Source of the DNA: Curtobacterium sp. ER1/6
GTDB lineage: Bacteria > Actinomycetota > Actinomycetes > Actinomycetales > Microbacteriaceae
Length of the DNA: 64,000 bases
Assembly (NCBI RefSeq): GCF_001742745.1
Contig: NZ_MJAK01000005.1
Coordinates: 124,001 to 188,000 of the forward strand
Direction: 5' to 3'
Shown: one piece after another, positions 32,729 through 42,013 of the stretch
Numbering within the stretch: the first letter of the stretch is position 1
Layout of the letters: the number at the start of each line of letters is the position of its first letter
Program-made: the position numbers and the translations under genes
Notes under the pieces: model-generated
Told to the model about the DNA's origin: nothing
The model's database searches: none
What the model saw: the letters and a program-made list of their open reading frames with translations, nothing else

Positions 32729-35263
32729 CTACTCCGCGGAGTGGCGCCCGTGCGGGTGGTCGCCGTCGGCCGGACGGGAGGCGCGGTCCGCGTCCGCCCC
32801 GTCGGTGCGGTCCGCCGTGCCGGTCGCCGCTGCGGTCGCCGCGCTGGCGCTGGCGGTGGCGCTGGCGGTTGCGTCCGCGGCGCGGTGCTCCGGTGCGGCG
32901 TGCGCCGGGTGGGTGCGGATCGTGCCCGTGGTGGTGGCCGGTTCGTCCACCGGCGCGGCCGCCGAGTGGGCGCCGTGCGTCGTCGCCCCCGGCAGCGGTG
33001 CCCGGGTGCCGTCGTCCCGCACCGCCGTGGCCGTGGCGGTCGTGCCCTGGACCGTCCCGCCGTCGGACCGGACCAACGTGGCGGAGGCGGTGGTGCCTCC
33101 CGTCCGGTCCTGCGGCGGCTGGGCCGCGACGTCCGGCGAGGTCGGGACCGTCCGCATCGACCCGGTGTCGGGCGAGACGAGCGAGCCGGTGTTCGCGGCG
33201 GCGCGCTGCGCGTCGGACGTGAGCTGGTCGGCGTCCTTCGCGGCGTTCGCCTGCTCCTGCAGGGCCGAGACCTTGCGGAGCGGCGGAACCCGGAAGAACC
33301 AGGTGAGCACGAACGCGAGCAGGATGACGCCGAGTCCGACCCAGTACACGACCACGGCCGAGCTGCTGAAGCCGACGAGGAACGGGCGGGTCAGTCGCGG
33401 GTCGGCGCCGTTCAGGAACGACGTGTCGGTCGTGGCGGAGCCGGCCGAGGAGCTCGCGGCCGTGTCGCCCTTCTTCAGCTGGTCGACGAGCTTCGGCGCG
33501 ACCTCGTCCACCACGGCCCGACGCTGGTCGGCGTTCGCGTAGTCGATCTGCAGCGTGCCGTCGACGACCTCGGCGTTCGCCTTGGACGCGGCGGTCTGGA
33601 GCGCCTGCTGCTCGGCGGTGGACTTGTTCGCCGCGACCTGCTGGGCGATGACCGAGTCGGCTGCCGAGGCCGGGATCGTGCCGGCGGCGACCTGCTGCTG
33701 CACCTGGGCGGTGACCTGCTCGGTGACGGCCTGGTCGGCAGCCTGCTTCGCGGCAGCGGCGCCCTTGTCGAGACCCTGCTGCACGTTCTGCTGCACCGGG
33801 TCCACGATCTTCGACCAGATCTGGTCCATGACGCCCTTGTTCTCGGACGCGCCGGCGACCGAGGGGGTGAGCGCCGCGTTGAGCGCGGGCTTGAGGTTCG
33901 ACTCGTTCTGCATCGCGCCGGTGATGTTCGTCGGCATGAGCGTGAACAGCACCGAGAGGAGCACCGCGGTGCCCATCGTGCCGCCGATCTGGCGGAAGAA
34001 GGTCGCGGCGCTCGTGGCGACGCCGATGTCCCGCGGGGAGACCGAGTTCTGCGCGGCGAGGGTCAGCGTCTGCATGAGCTGCCCGAGGCCCAGGCCGATG
34101 CCGAACATGCCGATCATCAGGAACCACAGCGGGCTGTCGGCGGTCAGGAAGGTCAGGACCGTGAAGCCGATCGCGGTGAACGCGGTGCCGGTGATCGGGA
34201 AGACCTGGTACCGCCCGGTCCGCGAGATGATCTGGCCGGACGCGATCGACGCGATCATGAGGCCGAGCACCATCGGGAGCATGCTGAAGCCGGACTCGGT
34301 CGGGGTGACGCCCTTCACGATCTGCAGGTACAGCGGGAGCGTGAGCATGGCGCCGAACATGCCGAAGCCGACGAGCACGGAGAGCACCGCGGCCATCGAG
34401 AAGACGCGGGAGCCGAACAGCTTGAGCGGCAGGATCGCGTCGTCGCCCATCGCCCGTTCGACGATCACGAAGCCGATCAGGCCGAGCGCGCCGATGACGT
34501 AGCAGGCGATGGCGCCGGGGGAGTCCCAACCCCAGTCGCGGCCCTGCTCGGCGATGAGGAGCAGCGGGACCAGCGTGACGATGACGAGCGTGGCACCCCA
34601 CCAGTCGATGCGGGGCTTGCCGCGGTCGCCGAACTTCGGCAGGTGCAGGAACGTCGTCACCATGACCAGCGCGATCACGCCGACCGGCACGTTGATGAGG
34701 AACACCCAGCGCCAGCCGTCGACGAACAGGATCTGGGACGCGCCGGCGAACAGACCGCCGACCAGCGGGCCGATGACCGAGGAGATGCCGAACACCGCCA
34801 GGAAGTAGCCCTGGTACTTCGCGCGCTCGCGGGGGGCGAGCATGTCGCCCATGATCGCCAGCGGCAGCGACATGAGGCCACCGGCGCCGAGGCCCTGCAG
34901 GGCGCGGAAGCCGGCGAGCATGAGCATCGAGGACGAGAACGACGCGGCGAGCGAGCCGATGATGAAGATACCGATCGCCGTGAGGAACAGCGGGCGCCGG
35001 CCGAAGATGTCGGAGAGCTTGCCGTAGATGGGGGTCGTCACCGTCGAGGCGATGAGGTAGCCGGTGGTCACCCACGCCTGCTGGTCGAGGCCGTGCAGGT
35101 CGTCGCCGATCGTGCGGATCGCCGTGCCGACGATCGTCTGGTCGAGCGCGCCGAGGAACATGCCGGCCATCAGTCCGTAGATGACGAGCAGGATCTGTCG
35201 GTGGTTCATCACCGCGTTCGAGGACGTGGTGGGGGCCGCTGGTGCGGTCGCCGTCTGGGTCAT
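32729..35263 (-). CDS. DHA2-family (14-TM) MFS multidrug exporter with extra-long loop and tail
   Basis: An 844-aa exporter, far longer than the usual 480-550 aa. Hallmarks: GALDQTIVGTAIRTI (motif D1/C region), KLSDIFGRRP, GAGGLMSLPLAIMGD, PLVGGLFA. After TM13 an extracellular insert of about 200 aa, Ala/Gln/Asn-rich and predicted coiled coil, precedes TM14. A ~150-aa Thr/Ala-rich cytoplasmic tail follows. The tail's last codons contain the CGGACGGGAGGCGCG arm. ATG 35263 has CGGGAG upstream. Confidence 0.88.
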   Translation of the reverse strand: MTQTATAPAAPTTSSNAVMNHRQILLVIYGLMAGMFLGALDQTIVGTAIRTIGDDLHGLDQQAWVTTGYLIASTVTTPIYGKLSDIFGRRPLFLTAIGIFIIGSLAASFSSSMLMLAGFRALQGLGAGGLMSLPLAIMGDMLAPRERAKYQGYFLAVFGISSVIGPLVGGLFAGASQILFVDGWRWVFLINVPVGVIALVMVTTFLHLPKFGDRGKPRIDWWGATLVIVTLVPLLLIAEQGRDWGWDSPGAIACYVIGALGLIGFVIVERAMGDDAILPLKLFGSRVFSMAAVLSVLVGFGMFGAMLTLPLYLQIVKGVTPTESGFSMLPMVLGLMIASIASGQIISRTGRYQVFPITGTAFTAIGFTVLTFLTADSPLWFLMIGMFGIGLGLGQLMQTLTLAAQNSVSPRDIGVATSAATFFRQIGGTMGTAVLLSVLFTLMPTNITGAMQNESNLKPALNAALTPSVAGASENKGVMDQIWSKIVDPVQQNVQQGLDKGAAAAKQAADQAVTEQVTAQVQQQVAAGTIPASAADSVIAQQVAANKSTAEQQALQTAASKANAEVVDGTLQIDYANADQRRAVVDEVAPKLVDQLKKGDTAASSSAGSATTDTSFLNGADPRLTRPFLVGFSSSAVVVYWVGLGVILLAFVLTWFFRVPPLRKVSALQEQANAAKDADQLTSDAQRAAANTGSLVSPDTGSMRTVPTSPDVAAQPPQDRTGGTTASATLVRSDGGTVQGTTATATAVRDDGTRAPLPGATTHGAHSAAAPVDEPATTTGTIRTHPAHAAPEHRAADATASATASASAATAAATGTADRTDGADADRASRPADGDHPHGRHSAE

Positions 35264-35355
35264 TCGGTCTCCCGTGCGTACTGGTGCTCGCGCAGGCGTT
35301 CCGTCCCGGGCGCGGGGGAACGTTCGTTGCGCGCACTGCAAAAATACAACCAGCG

Positions 35356-35366
35356 CAAACGGTTTG
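35356..35366. promoter_or_regulatory. Candidate operator upstream of the exporter
   Basis: CAAACGGTTTG is an 11-bp palindrome, in an unusually AT-rich stretch (AAAAATACAACC) about 95 bp before the exporter start, which likely holds its promoter. The regulator is not next to it. Confidence 0.4.
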
Positions 35367-35419
35367 TTCCCCGGAACCGCGTTCCTGTGGACATCGGCAG
35401 GGTCCGGGGCGGATGTGCA

Positions 35420-35453
35420 GGAGGCGCCGTCGGACGGATCCGACGACGCCTCC
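35420..35453. terminator. Terminator after pgm
   Basis: GGAGGCG-CC-GTCGG pairs with CCGAC-GA-CGCCTCC, about 12 paired bases with a symmetric internal bulge. It lies 14 bp beyond the pgm stop. Confidence 0.7.
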
Positions 35454-35466
35454 CAGGGACGACCGA

Positions 35467-37086
<1,620 letters not shown>

Positions 37087-37163
37087 GGGCCCATCCTGGC
37101 ACTCGGCCCCTTGTGTGTGTCGCGGCATCGCGGGGCGGCACCGGACGGCGCTACGGTCGGAGG

Positions 37164-37328
37164 ATGGGGGAGACGGTCCGCGCGGATGCCGAGCTGTCGG
37201 CCGTGGGTTGCGCCCGGGACCGACGGATCGGCACGCCGGTCGACGGTTCGCGAGCTCGGGTCGTCCTCCGTGCTCCGGACGAGCCGCCGTACTACGAGGT
37301 GTGCACGAGCTACACCCTCGGCCGGTAG
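37164..37328 (+). pseudogene. Short ORF ending in a possible toxin-tail remnant
   Basis: A 54-codon frame from ATG 37164, 6 nt after TACGGT. It ends [23 protein letters not shown], 15 nt before the first immunity gene. A diverged copy of its last ~50 bp precedes the second copy of that gene at 39831-39888. Many effector nucleases end in a similar V-L-[RK]-..-Y-x-V-x-T-x-[YF] strand, so it may be the 3' stub of a toxin gene. That is inference; it could be an unrelated small ORF. Confidence 0.4.
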
Positions 37329-37343
37329 GAACGGAGACAGGCC

Positions 37344-37655
37344 ATGGAGTACGAGACATTCGCAGCACATTTCCCGCTCGTTCGGAATCTGCTCGAAGGC
37401 GTCTTCCACCAAGGTTGGCGCTTCGACTACGACAGCCTCGAAGAACTGTACGAGGACGTCCTCGACGGAAGGGATCAAGCGGCGCGAGCGCAGCTGGCTG
37501 ACCAGTTGGAGCGGTTCGCAGACGATCAGGACGAAGCGGCGGTCGACCAGATCTTCGTCGAAAGCTACACGGGTGTGGTTCCGCAACGCGATGCCGGAGT
37601 GTCCGCACGCGCGTGGTTGCTCGACTTGGCGCGCCGACTCCGAAGAAGCATCTGA
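37344..37655 (+). CDS. CdiI-type immunity protein, copy 1
   Basis: A 103-aa acidic helical protein: [31 protein letters not shown], then [17 protein letters not shown]. The [FY]P-x-[VL]-x-NL-[LM]-x-G-x-F-x-Q-[DG]-W start and the R-x-WL-x-x-[LI] end match the contact-dependent-inhibition immunity family (CdiI_2-like, about 90-105 aa). GGAG lies 8 nt before the ATG. Closest to copy 6. Cognate toxin absent. Confidence 0.85.
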   Translation: MEYETFAAHFPLVRNLLEGVFHQGWRFDYDSLEELYEDVLDGRDQAARAQLADQLERFADDQDEAAVDQIFVESYTGVVPQRDAGVSARAWLLDLARRLRRSI

Positions 37656-37760
37656 TGCGTCCTGTGCTCCACGAAGACTGCTCCGTGCGGGTCGTGTTGA
37701 ATTTCCTGCCGGACCGATATCCTCCGGACTCGATGGTCACGTACCCGCGAGAGGACCTGG

Positions 37761-38102
37761 ATGGGTGAGCACGAGTACTACCGGAGCGTGGCGGCTCGCG
37801 CTCCGGGCTTGAGATCGCTCTTGGCGGCTGAGTTCAACTACGACTGGGACCTCGACTGGCCGGATGTCGAGTCCGTGCTCGTCAGCGACCTCGATGAGGT
37901 ATCGCGGGCCGAGAACCTCCAGTACCGCGACGAACTGAACTACCTGTTGCAGGAGCTACCGACCGACAGTGACGTCGACGGTTTCTTCAAGTTCGTGGGT
38001 ACGGGCCTCTCGCCGCGGGTCGACCTCGGACAGTCAGCGCGGTCGTGGATGCTCGAACTCCGGGACCGGGCAGCACGGAATGTTCGGTCGAAAGCAGAGT
38101 GA
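37761..38102 (+). CDS. CdiI-type immunity protein, copy 2
   Basis: A 113-aa protein of the same fold with a longer N-terminus: [37 protein letters not shown], then [40 protein letters not shown] precedes ATG 37761. It pairs with copy 7, roughly half identical, and the two share an upstream TACCCGCGAG motif. Confidence 0.85.
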   Translation: MGEHEYYRSVAARAPGLRSLLAAEFNYDWDLDWPDVESVLVSDLDEVSRAENLQYRDELNYLLQELPTDSDVDGFFKFVGTGLSPRVDLGQSARSWMLELRDRAARNVRSKAE

Positions 38103-38310
38103 TGAGGAAGCCCGGGAAGTCCGGATGCATCGCCATCGAGGTGGGAGGGGAAGCACGACGGAACACTCGGCGCGGACCGGGGTGTCCTCCTTCCCGAGTG
38201 TCGAGCGCCCGTCGACCGCTGCGGATCTACGCAGTCCCGGGCGGGTTCACCGGGCGGGGGAAACCCTTCCGGGAACCGCAGGACCAGGAACGGCTGAACC
38301 CTTGATCGAG

Positions 38311-38631
38311 ATGGAGAAGTTCGCTGCGGGAGTGCCGTCCTTCGCGAACTTGATGGGCGGGGCGTTCAACCAGGATTGGCGCGATGAGTGGGACACCGCA
38401 GCGGAGGTCGTCACTTCAGTTCTCGGAGAGCGCACCGACCAGCTACGGAACTTGCTGAAGGACCTTCGCCGGATCGTCCGGGTCCGTTCGGATGACGACA
38501 TCGATTCGCTGCTGTTCTCGCTCGGTTCTGGGTTCTCGCCCGAGACGGACTGGGGCATGAGCCCGAAGGGTTGGGTGCAGGATCTCGAGGTGCGGCTGGA
38601 ACGAGAGCTGGTTGCGCGAGGCGACGCCTGA
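38311..38631 (+). CDS. CdiI-type immunity protein, copy 3
   Basis: A 106-aa protein: VPSFANLMGGAFNQDWRDEWDTAAEVV, then GSGFSPETDWGMSPKGWVQDLEVRLE. The strongest match to the family consensus in its first 30 residues. In-frame TTG 38302 is an alternative start. Closest to copy 4. A 208-bp spacer separates it from copy 2. Confidence 0.85.
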   Translation: MEKFAAGVPSFANLMGGAFNQDWRDEWDTAAEVVTSVLGERTDQLRNLLKDLRRIVRVRSDDDIDSLLFSLGSGFSPETDWGMSPKGWVQDLEVRLERELVARGDA

Positions 38632-38643
38632 GAGTGCCGATCG

Positions 38644-38700
38644 GTGCTCGGCATGTCGTTTCGTGAGTGGTTGATCGACCTCGCGCGGCGCCCCGTGAGA
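38644..38700 (+). pseudogene. C-terminal fragment of another CdiI-type immunity gene
   Basis: Reads LGMSFREWLIDLARRPVRV in frame, matching the family end [17 protein letters not shown] of copy 1 and GVSSREWLLAVV of copy 6. Nothing resembling the N-terminal half lies before it; copy 3 stops 12 bp upstream. It is the scar of a deleted or recombined copy. Confidence 0.65.
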
Positions 38701-39106
38701 GTCCTTGATGCAGCACCCGAACGAGAGCACGGGATGCGTCGCGAGAACAGCCCGCGCGGTGCGGACCAGCGCCTCCTGCTTCCCCGGCGTCGACCGCGCG
38801 GCCGAGTCGGTCTCCCACACTCTCGACTGCAACCACGAGGCCCTCCGGGAATGGGTCGCGGCGGGGGCATCCAGACTCTTGCGGCGCTTCTCCGTACCGG
38901 GAGGTTGCATCGCCGATGGCTCCGGGACGTTCGCGACGGGACGACGAGCGCGAACACCGGTGAACCTGTCACCTGGCGGGGGAGGATGTCATCGGCCGAG
39001 GATGGTCGCCGAAGAACGACCCTCCTACAGTCGCGAGGGACCCGAGTTCCGAGGCTGTCGACCGCCGGCAGACAGCCTTTCCGCAGACCGAGACGAAGTG
39101 GATCAC
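38701..39106. other. Degenerate spacer with no intact gene
   Basis: Open frames exist on both strands but lack RBS, family matches or the third-base bias of neighbours. It is likely remnant DNA between array members. Confidence 0.5.
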
Positions 39107-39418
39107 ATGGAATCGTCGCCCCCGTACCCCGCCTTCGATTCGCTCATGGGGGGCGCCTTCAACCAAGACTGGAGGGACGAGTGGACTTCAGTCGACGAGG
39201 TCCTGTCGGAAGCCCCCGCCGATCATCCGGCAACTCGGAGCGCACTGCTGTCCGAACTCCTTCGGATTCGGGAAACCTGTTCGGAGGCTGACGTGGTGGA
39301 CCTGTTGGAATCGATGGGGAGCGGGTTTCGGCCGGAGATCGATGCGCATCTGAATGCTCTCGGTTGGGTCGATCGTCTCGTTGACCGCATCAACGCACTC
39401 GACGCCACCCATGAGTGA
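39107..39418 (+). CDS. CdiI-type immunity protein, copy 4
   Basis: A 103-aa protein: YPAFDSLMGGAFNQDWRDEWTSVDEVL, then GSGFRPEIDAHLNALGWVDRLVDRIN. The MGGAFNQDWRDEW decapeptide-plus is identical to copy 3, so these two share a recent ancestor. The Arg of the usual R-x-W end is replaced. ATG 39107 has no strong RBS. Confidence 0.85.
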   Translation: MESSPPYPAFDSLMGGAFNQDWRDEWTSVDEVLSEAPADHPATRSALLSELLRIRETCSEADVVDLLESMGSGFRPEIDAHLNALGWVDRLVDRINALDATHE

Positions 39419-39498
39419 ACCGTCTGGCAACGGTCGAGACGCCGAGTCCTGATCGACTCGACGCTACGGTGAGTACGGCTGGATGAGATGGTGAAGTA

Positions 39499-39813
39499 GT
39501 GGACAGTCTCACCGTGGCTCGCAGCGCTCCGCGGATGGTCAACGTCATCGGAGGCCTCTTCTACCAGGGTTGGTACGAGGACCGTTCGGCGGACGAGACG
39601 TTGGAACTCGCCTTTGCGTACCGCCCGCTGACCGAGCGAGAAGCGATCGTGCGCGAGATCGATGGACTCCTTGCGGCTCTTCCGACGACGGAGGACGTCG
39701 GAGGCTTCTTCCTCTCCTTCAATGTCGACATCGACTTCCGACGCGATCTCGGTGGCGATGTCCGCGCCTGGCTCGAAGTTGCCCGCGGAGTCGTGCGGGG
39801 GTTCGCCTCGTGA
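39499..39813 (+). CDS. CdiI-type immunity protein, copy 5
   Basis: A 104-aa protein: APRMVNVIGGLFYQGWYEDRSADETLELAF, then FNVDIDFRRDLGGDVRAWLEVARGVVR. Diverged but keeps the G-x-F-x-Q-G-W and R-A-W-L marks. GTG 39499 has a weak RBS; ATG 39538 is too internal. Confidence 0.78.
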   Translation: MDSLTVARSAPRMVNVIGGLFYQGWYEDRSADETLELAFAYRPLTEREAIVREIDGLLAALPTTEDVGGFFLSFNVDIDFRRDLGGDVRAWLEVARGVVRGFAS

Positions 39814-39830
39814 TCGGAAGTGACGGCAGG

Positions 39831-39888
39831 ACCGCCCTGCTACGAGCAAGTACACGAGCTGCACCTTGGCGGCACCGAAGACGAAGGA
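39831..39888 (+). pseudogene. Second, diverged copy of the putative toxin tail
   Basis: ACCGCCCTGCTACGAG and CACGAGCTGCACCTTGGC align with CCGCCGTACTACGAG and CACGAGCTACACCCTCGGC before copy 1. Here the stop that ends the first tail has been lost, and the frame runs into copy 6 as PPCYEQVHELHLGG. Confidence 0.45.
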
Positions 39889-40206
39889 ATGACCTTGGGC
39901 CATCAAGCTGAGTTGCGCGAGTACCCGCTCGTCCGCAACCTCCTCGGCGCGATCTTCAACCAGGACTGGCGGGAAGACCACGACTGCGTCGAGGAGGTCT
40001 ACGAGGATCTCCTTGACGGCGAGCCGCGGCACGCGCGTCTGGCGCGCGCCGAGCAGATCGAGGCGTTCGTCGCGAATCGTTCGGAGGACGAGGTCGACGA
40101 CGTCTTCCGTGCGAGTGGGACGGGTCTCCGCCCGCGCTCGGACCTCGGTGTGAGCAGCCGAGAGTGGCTGCTCGCTGTGGTGCAGAGACTGCGGGCACAG
40201 CCATGA
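39889..40206 (+). CDS. CdiI-type immunity protein, copy 6
   Basis: A 105-aa protein: YPLVRNLLGAIFNQDWREDHDCVEEVYEDLLDG, then GTGLRPRSDLGVSSREWLLAVVQRLR. Nearest relative of copy 1 (shared [21 protein letters not shown]). An in-frame GTG at 39820 would add the toxin-tail-like segment; ATG 39889 fits the family. Confidence 0.83.
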   Translation: MTLGHQAELREYPLVRNLLGAIFNQDWREDHDCVEEVYEDLLDGEPRHARLARAEQIEAFVANRSEDEVDDVFRASGTGLRPRSDLGVSSREWLLAVVQRLRAQP

Positions 40207-40288
40207 GTATCGTTGTCCGATCACACCGTCGTCAGGAACGGCTCGCGGCCTTACTCGATCCTGACGAGTTACCCGCGAGGGACGATCA

Positions 40289-40660
40289 ATGGAAGACGAA
40301 GACTTCTACCGTGAGGTGATTCGTCGCGCTCCGAGAACGACCTCGTTGCTCGGCGTGGAATTCAACCTCGATTGGCAGTTCGATTGGCCGGATGCGGAAT
40401 CGGTCCTCGTGCAGGACCTCGATGATGCTCCGCTGCGCGACAACGAGGTGCTGCAAACAGAGCTCGACTACCTCTTGAACGTGCTGGGGACCGACTCGTC
40501 GGTTGACGACTTCTTCACGTACATCGATTCGGGCCTCGATCCCCTCGCCGAGACTGGCCAAACCTCCCGTACCTGGCTCATCGGACTTCGAGACCGTGCT
40601 GCCCGCAATGTCCGAAATGGCGATCCGGTCGAGCGTGGGCAGACCGGTGAGGTCCTCTGA
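40289..40660 (+). CDS. CdiI-type immunity protein, copy 7
   Basis: A 123-aa protein: DEDFYREVIRRAPRTTSLLGVEFNLDWQFDWPDAESVL, then [21 protein letters not shown] and a ~15-aa extra tail. Nearest relative of copy 2 across the whole length. GAGGGAC precedes ATG 40289. Confidence 0.85.
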   Translation: MEDEDFYREVIRRAPRTTSLLGVEFNLDWQFDWPDAESVLVQDLDDAPLRDNEVLQTELDYLLNVLGTDSSVDDFFTYIDSGLDPLAETGQTSRTWLIGLRDRAARNVRNGDPVERGQTGEVL

Positions 40661-40702
40661 TGGCACGTCGACCTCGGCGAAGCGGTCACCCATCGGCTCC
40701 TC

Positions 40703-40885
40703 ATGTGGGAGTTCCCGTACAACGACGAGCCGTCGGGATGGCTCTGGGGTTGCGCACCGTCCACGCAGGCTCGGTTCCTGCGCGCACTCGAGTGGGCACA
40801 GCGTCATCCTGACGAGTGGTCGCCGCTGCTCATCCAGCATCCGGTGACGGAGCATGACCCACGGGGGCCACGACTCGACCGGTGA
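40703..40885 (+). CDS. Short ORF of unknown origin at the array edge
   Basis: A 60-aa frame: WEFPYNDEPSGWLWGC, then FLRALEWAQRHPDEWSPLL. The open frame extends upstream of the ATG, so this may be the 3' end of a lost gene rather than an intact one. No RBS and no family recognised. Confidence 0.35.
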   Translation: MWEFPYNDEPSGWLWGCAPSTQARFLRALEWAQRHPDEWSPLLIQHPVTEHDPRGPRLDR

Positions 40886-40906
40886 GCGCAGACCGGTGAG
40901 CACAGA

Positions 40907-40965
40907 GCGAGCGGCCGCCCGCACCGGGGACGTGGGGGGACGTTCCGGGGTGGGCGACCGCTCGC
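40907..40965. terminator. Possible terminator at the array end
   Basis: GCGAGCGGCCGCCC (40907-40920) pairs with GGGCGACCGCTCGC (40952-40965) with one mismatch, around a 31-nt interior. It is 20 bp past the end of the minus-strand gene at 40985. Confidence 0.4.
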
Positions 40966-40984
40966 GGTCTGGGGGAGTGGCGGC

Positions 40985-41230
40985 TCAGGCGGTCCGGAAC
41001 GACCCGGTCGCCGTACGCAGCGACCCGGTCACGGTGCGCGTCGAGGCCGTCGACGTGCTCGGACGCCGGAACTGCGTGTCCACGAAGCGCCCGAGGGCGC
41101 GGCCGCTACCGGTACCGGTGTAGCTGCCGACGGGGCGCCAGGCGGCCTCGACCGCGTAGGCACCGAGCTCGTCACGCTGTTCGAGACCGGAGACGTAGGC
41201 GCCGCCGAGGGGGTTCTGTCGGTTCTGCAC
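40985..41230 (-). CDS. Small hypothetical protein
   Basis: An 81-aa basic protein: QNPLGGAYVSGLEQRDELGAYAVEAAWRPVGSYTGTGSGRALGRFVDTQFRRPS, then a Thr/Ser/Arg-repeat tail. GTG 41230 has AGGAG about 8 nt upstream. Resembles small conserved Microbacteriaceae proteins; function unknown. Confidence 0.65.
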   Translation of the reverse strand: MQNRQNPLGGAYVSGLEQRDELGAYAVEAAWRPVGSYTGTGSGRALGRFVDTQFRRPSTSTASTRTVTGSLRTATGSFRTA

Positions 41231-41314
41231 GGGTGCTCCTCGTCGTCGTGCCGCGGGTCACCGGTCGTCGGACCGACGACCAGGACGCCGTCGGCTGATG
41301 ACGACCACGCTACC

Positions 41315-41343
41315 CCGTTGTCTTGAACGATGCAAGACAACGG
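41315..41343. terminator. Hairpin between methyltransferase and small gene
   Basis: CCGTTGTCTTG and CAAGACAACGG form a perfect 11-bp stem with a 7-nt loop, 8 bp after the methyltransferase stop on the minus strand. The TAGCGT of the next gene's promoter lies beside it. Confidence 0.7.
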
Positions 41344-41350
41344 ATCCGCA

Positions 41351-42013
41351 TCACGCGACGAGCTCGCAGAACGTCCGACCCTCGGCCGTCCAGCTCTGGC
41401 GGGCCCGCAGCCCCGCCGTCGCCGCGTGCTCGAGCAGCGCGTCGACACCGACCTCGGCCCACGGGAAGCCCTCGCTGCGGTTGCCGTCGCCGTCCGCCAC
41501 GTGCGCGGTGAACGCCCGGTCGGCCGAGCGGTCGACGTGGGTCTCGACGACGACGCGACCGCCGTCGCGGACGATCTCCGCGCAGCGGGCGAGCAGTGCG
41601 ACGGGGTCGCCGCCGATGCCGATGTTGCCGTCGATCACCAGTGCGGTGTCCCACCGGCCCTCGTCGGGGATCGGGTCGAAGACCGACCCCTGCACGGCGG
41701 TGCCGCCGGAGCGTCGTGCGATGGCGACGGCCTCGTCCGACACGTCGACGCCGAGCGCCGGGATGCCGAGGGCCTGCGCCGCGACGAGCATCCGCCCCGG
41801 GCCGCAGCCGATGTCGATGACGGGGCCGTCCGCGCCGTCGAGCAGTGAGCGGTCGACCCGGTCGGCCGCGGCGCTCCAGCGACCGACGTCCATCGTGACC
41901 TCGACGTCGGGGCGCTCGGGGTCGGTCAGGCGCAGGCGGCCGTCGGTGCGCAGGGCGCGGGCGTAGGGCTCGCCGCCACCTGCGCCGAACGTGATGGTGT
42001 CGTGCATCGTCAT
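41351..42013 (-). CDS. Class I SAM-dependent methyltransferase
   Basis: A 220-aa enzyme; SAM motif VIDIGCGPGRMLVA, then VDVSDEAVAIARR and VIDGNIGIGGDP. ATG 42013 overlaps the preceding gene's stop by 4 nt. It is third in a coupled GT2-DUF2064-methyltransferase operon. Substrate unknown. Confidence 0.85.
   Translation of the reverse strand: MTMHDTITFGAGGGEPYARALRTDGRLRLTDPERPDVEVTMDVGRWSAAADRVDRSLLDGADGPVIDIGCGPGRMLVAAQALGIPALGVDVSDEAVAIARRSGGTAVQGSVFDPIPDEGRWDTALVIDGNIGIGGDPVALLARCAEIVRDGGRVVVETHVDRSADRAFTAHVADGDGNRSEGFPWAEVGVDALLEHAATAGLRARQSWTAEGRTFCELVA

Noticed and set aside
38443-38972. Minus-strand frames opposite copy 3 and the spacer
   Set aside because: Overlap a well-supported immunity gene; no RBS or recognised domain.
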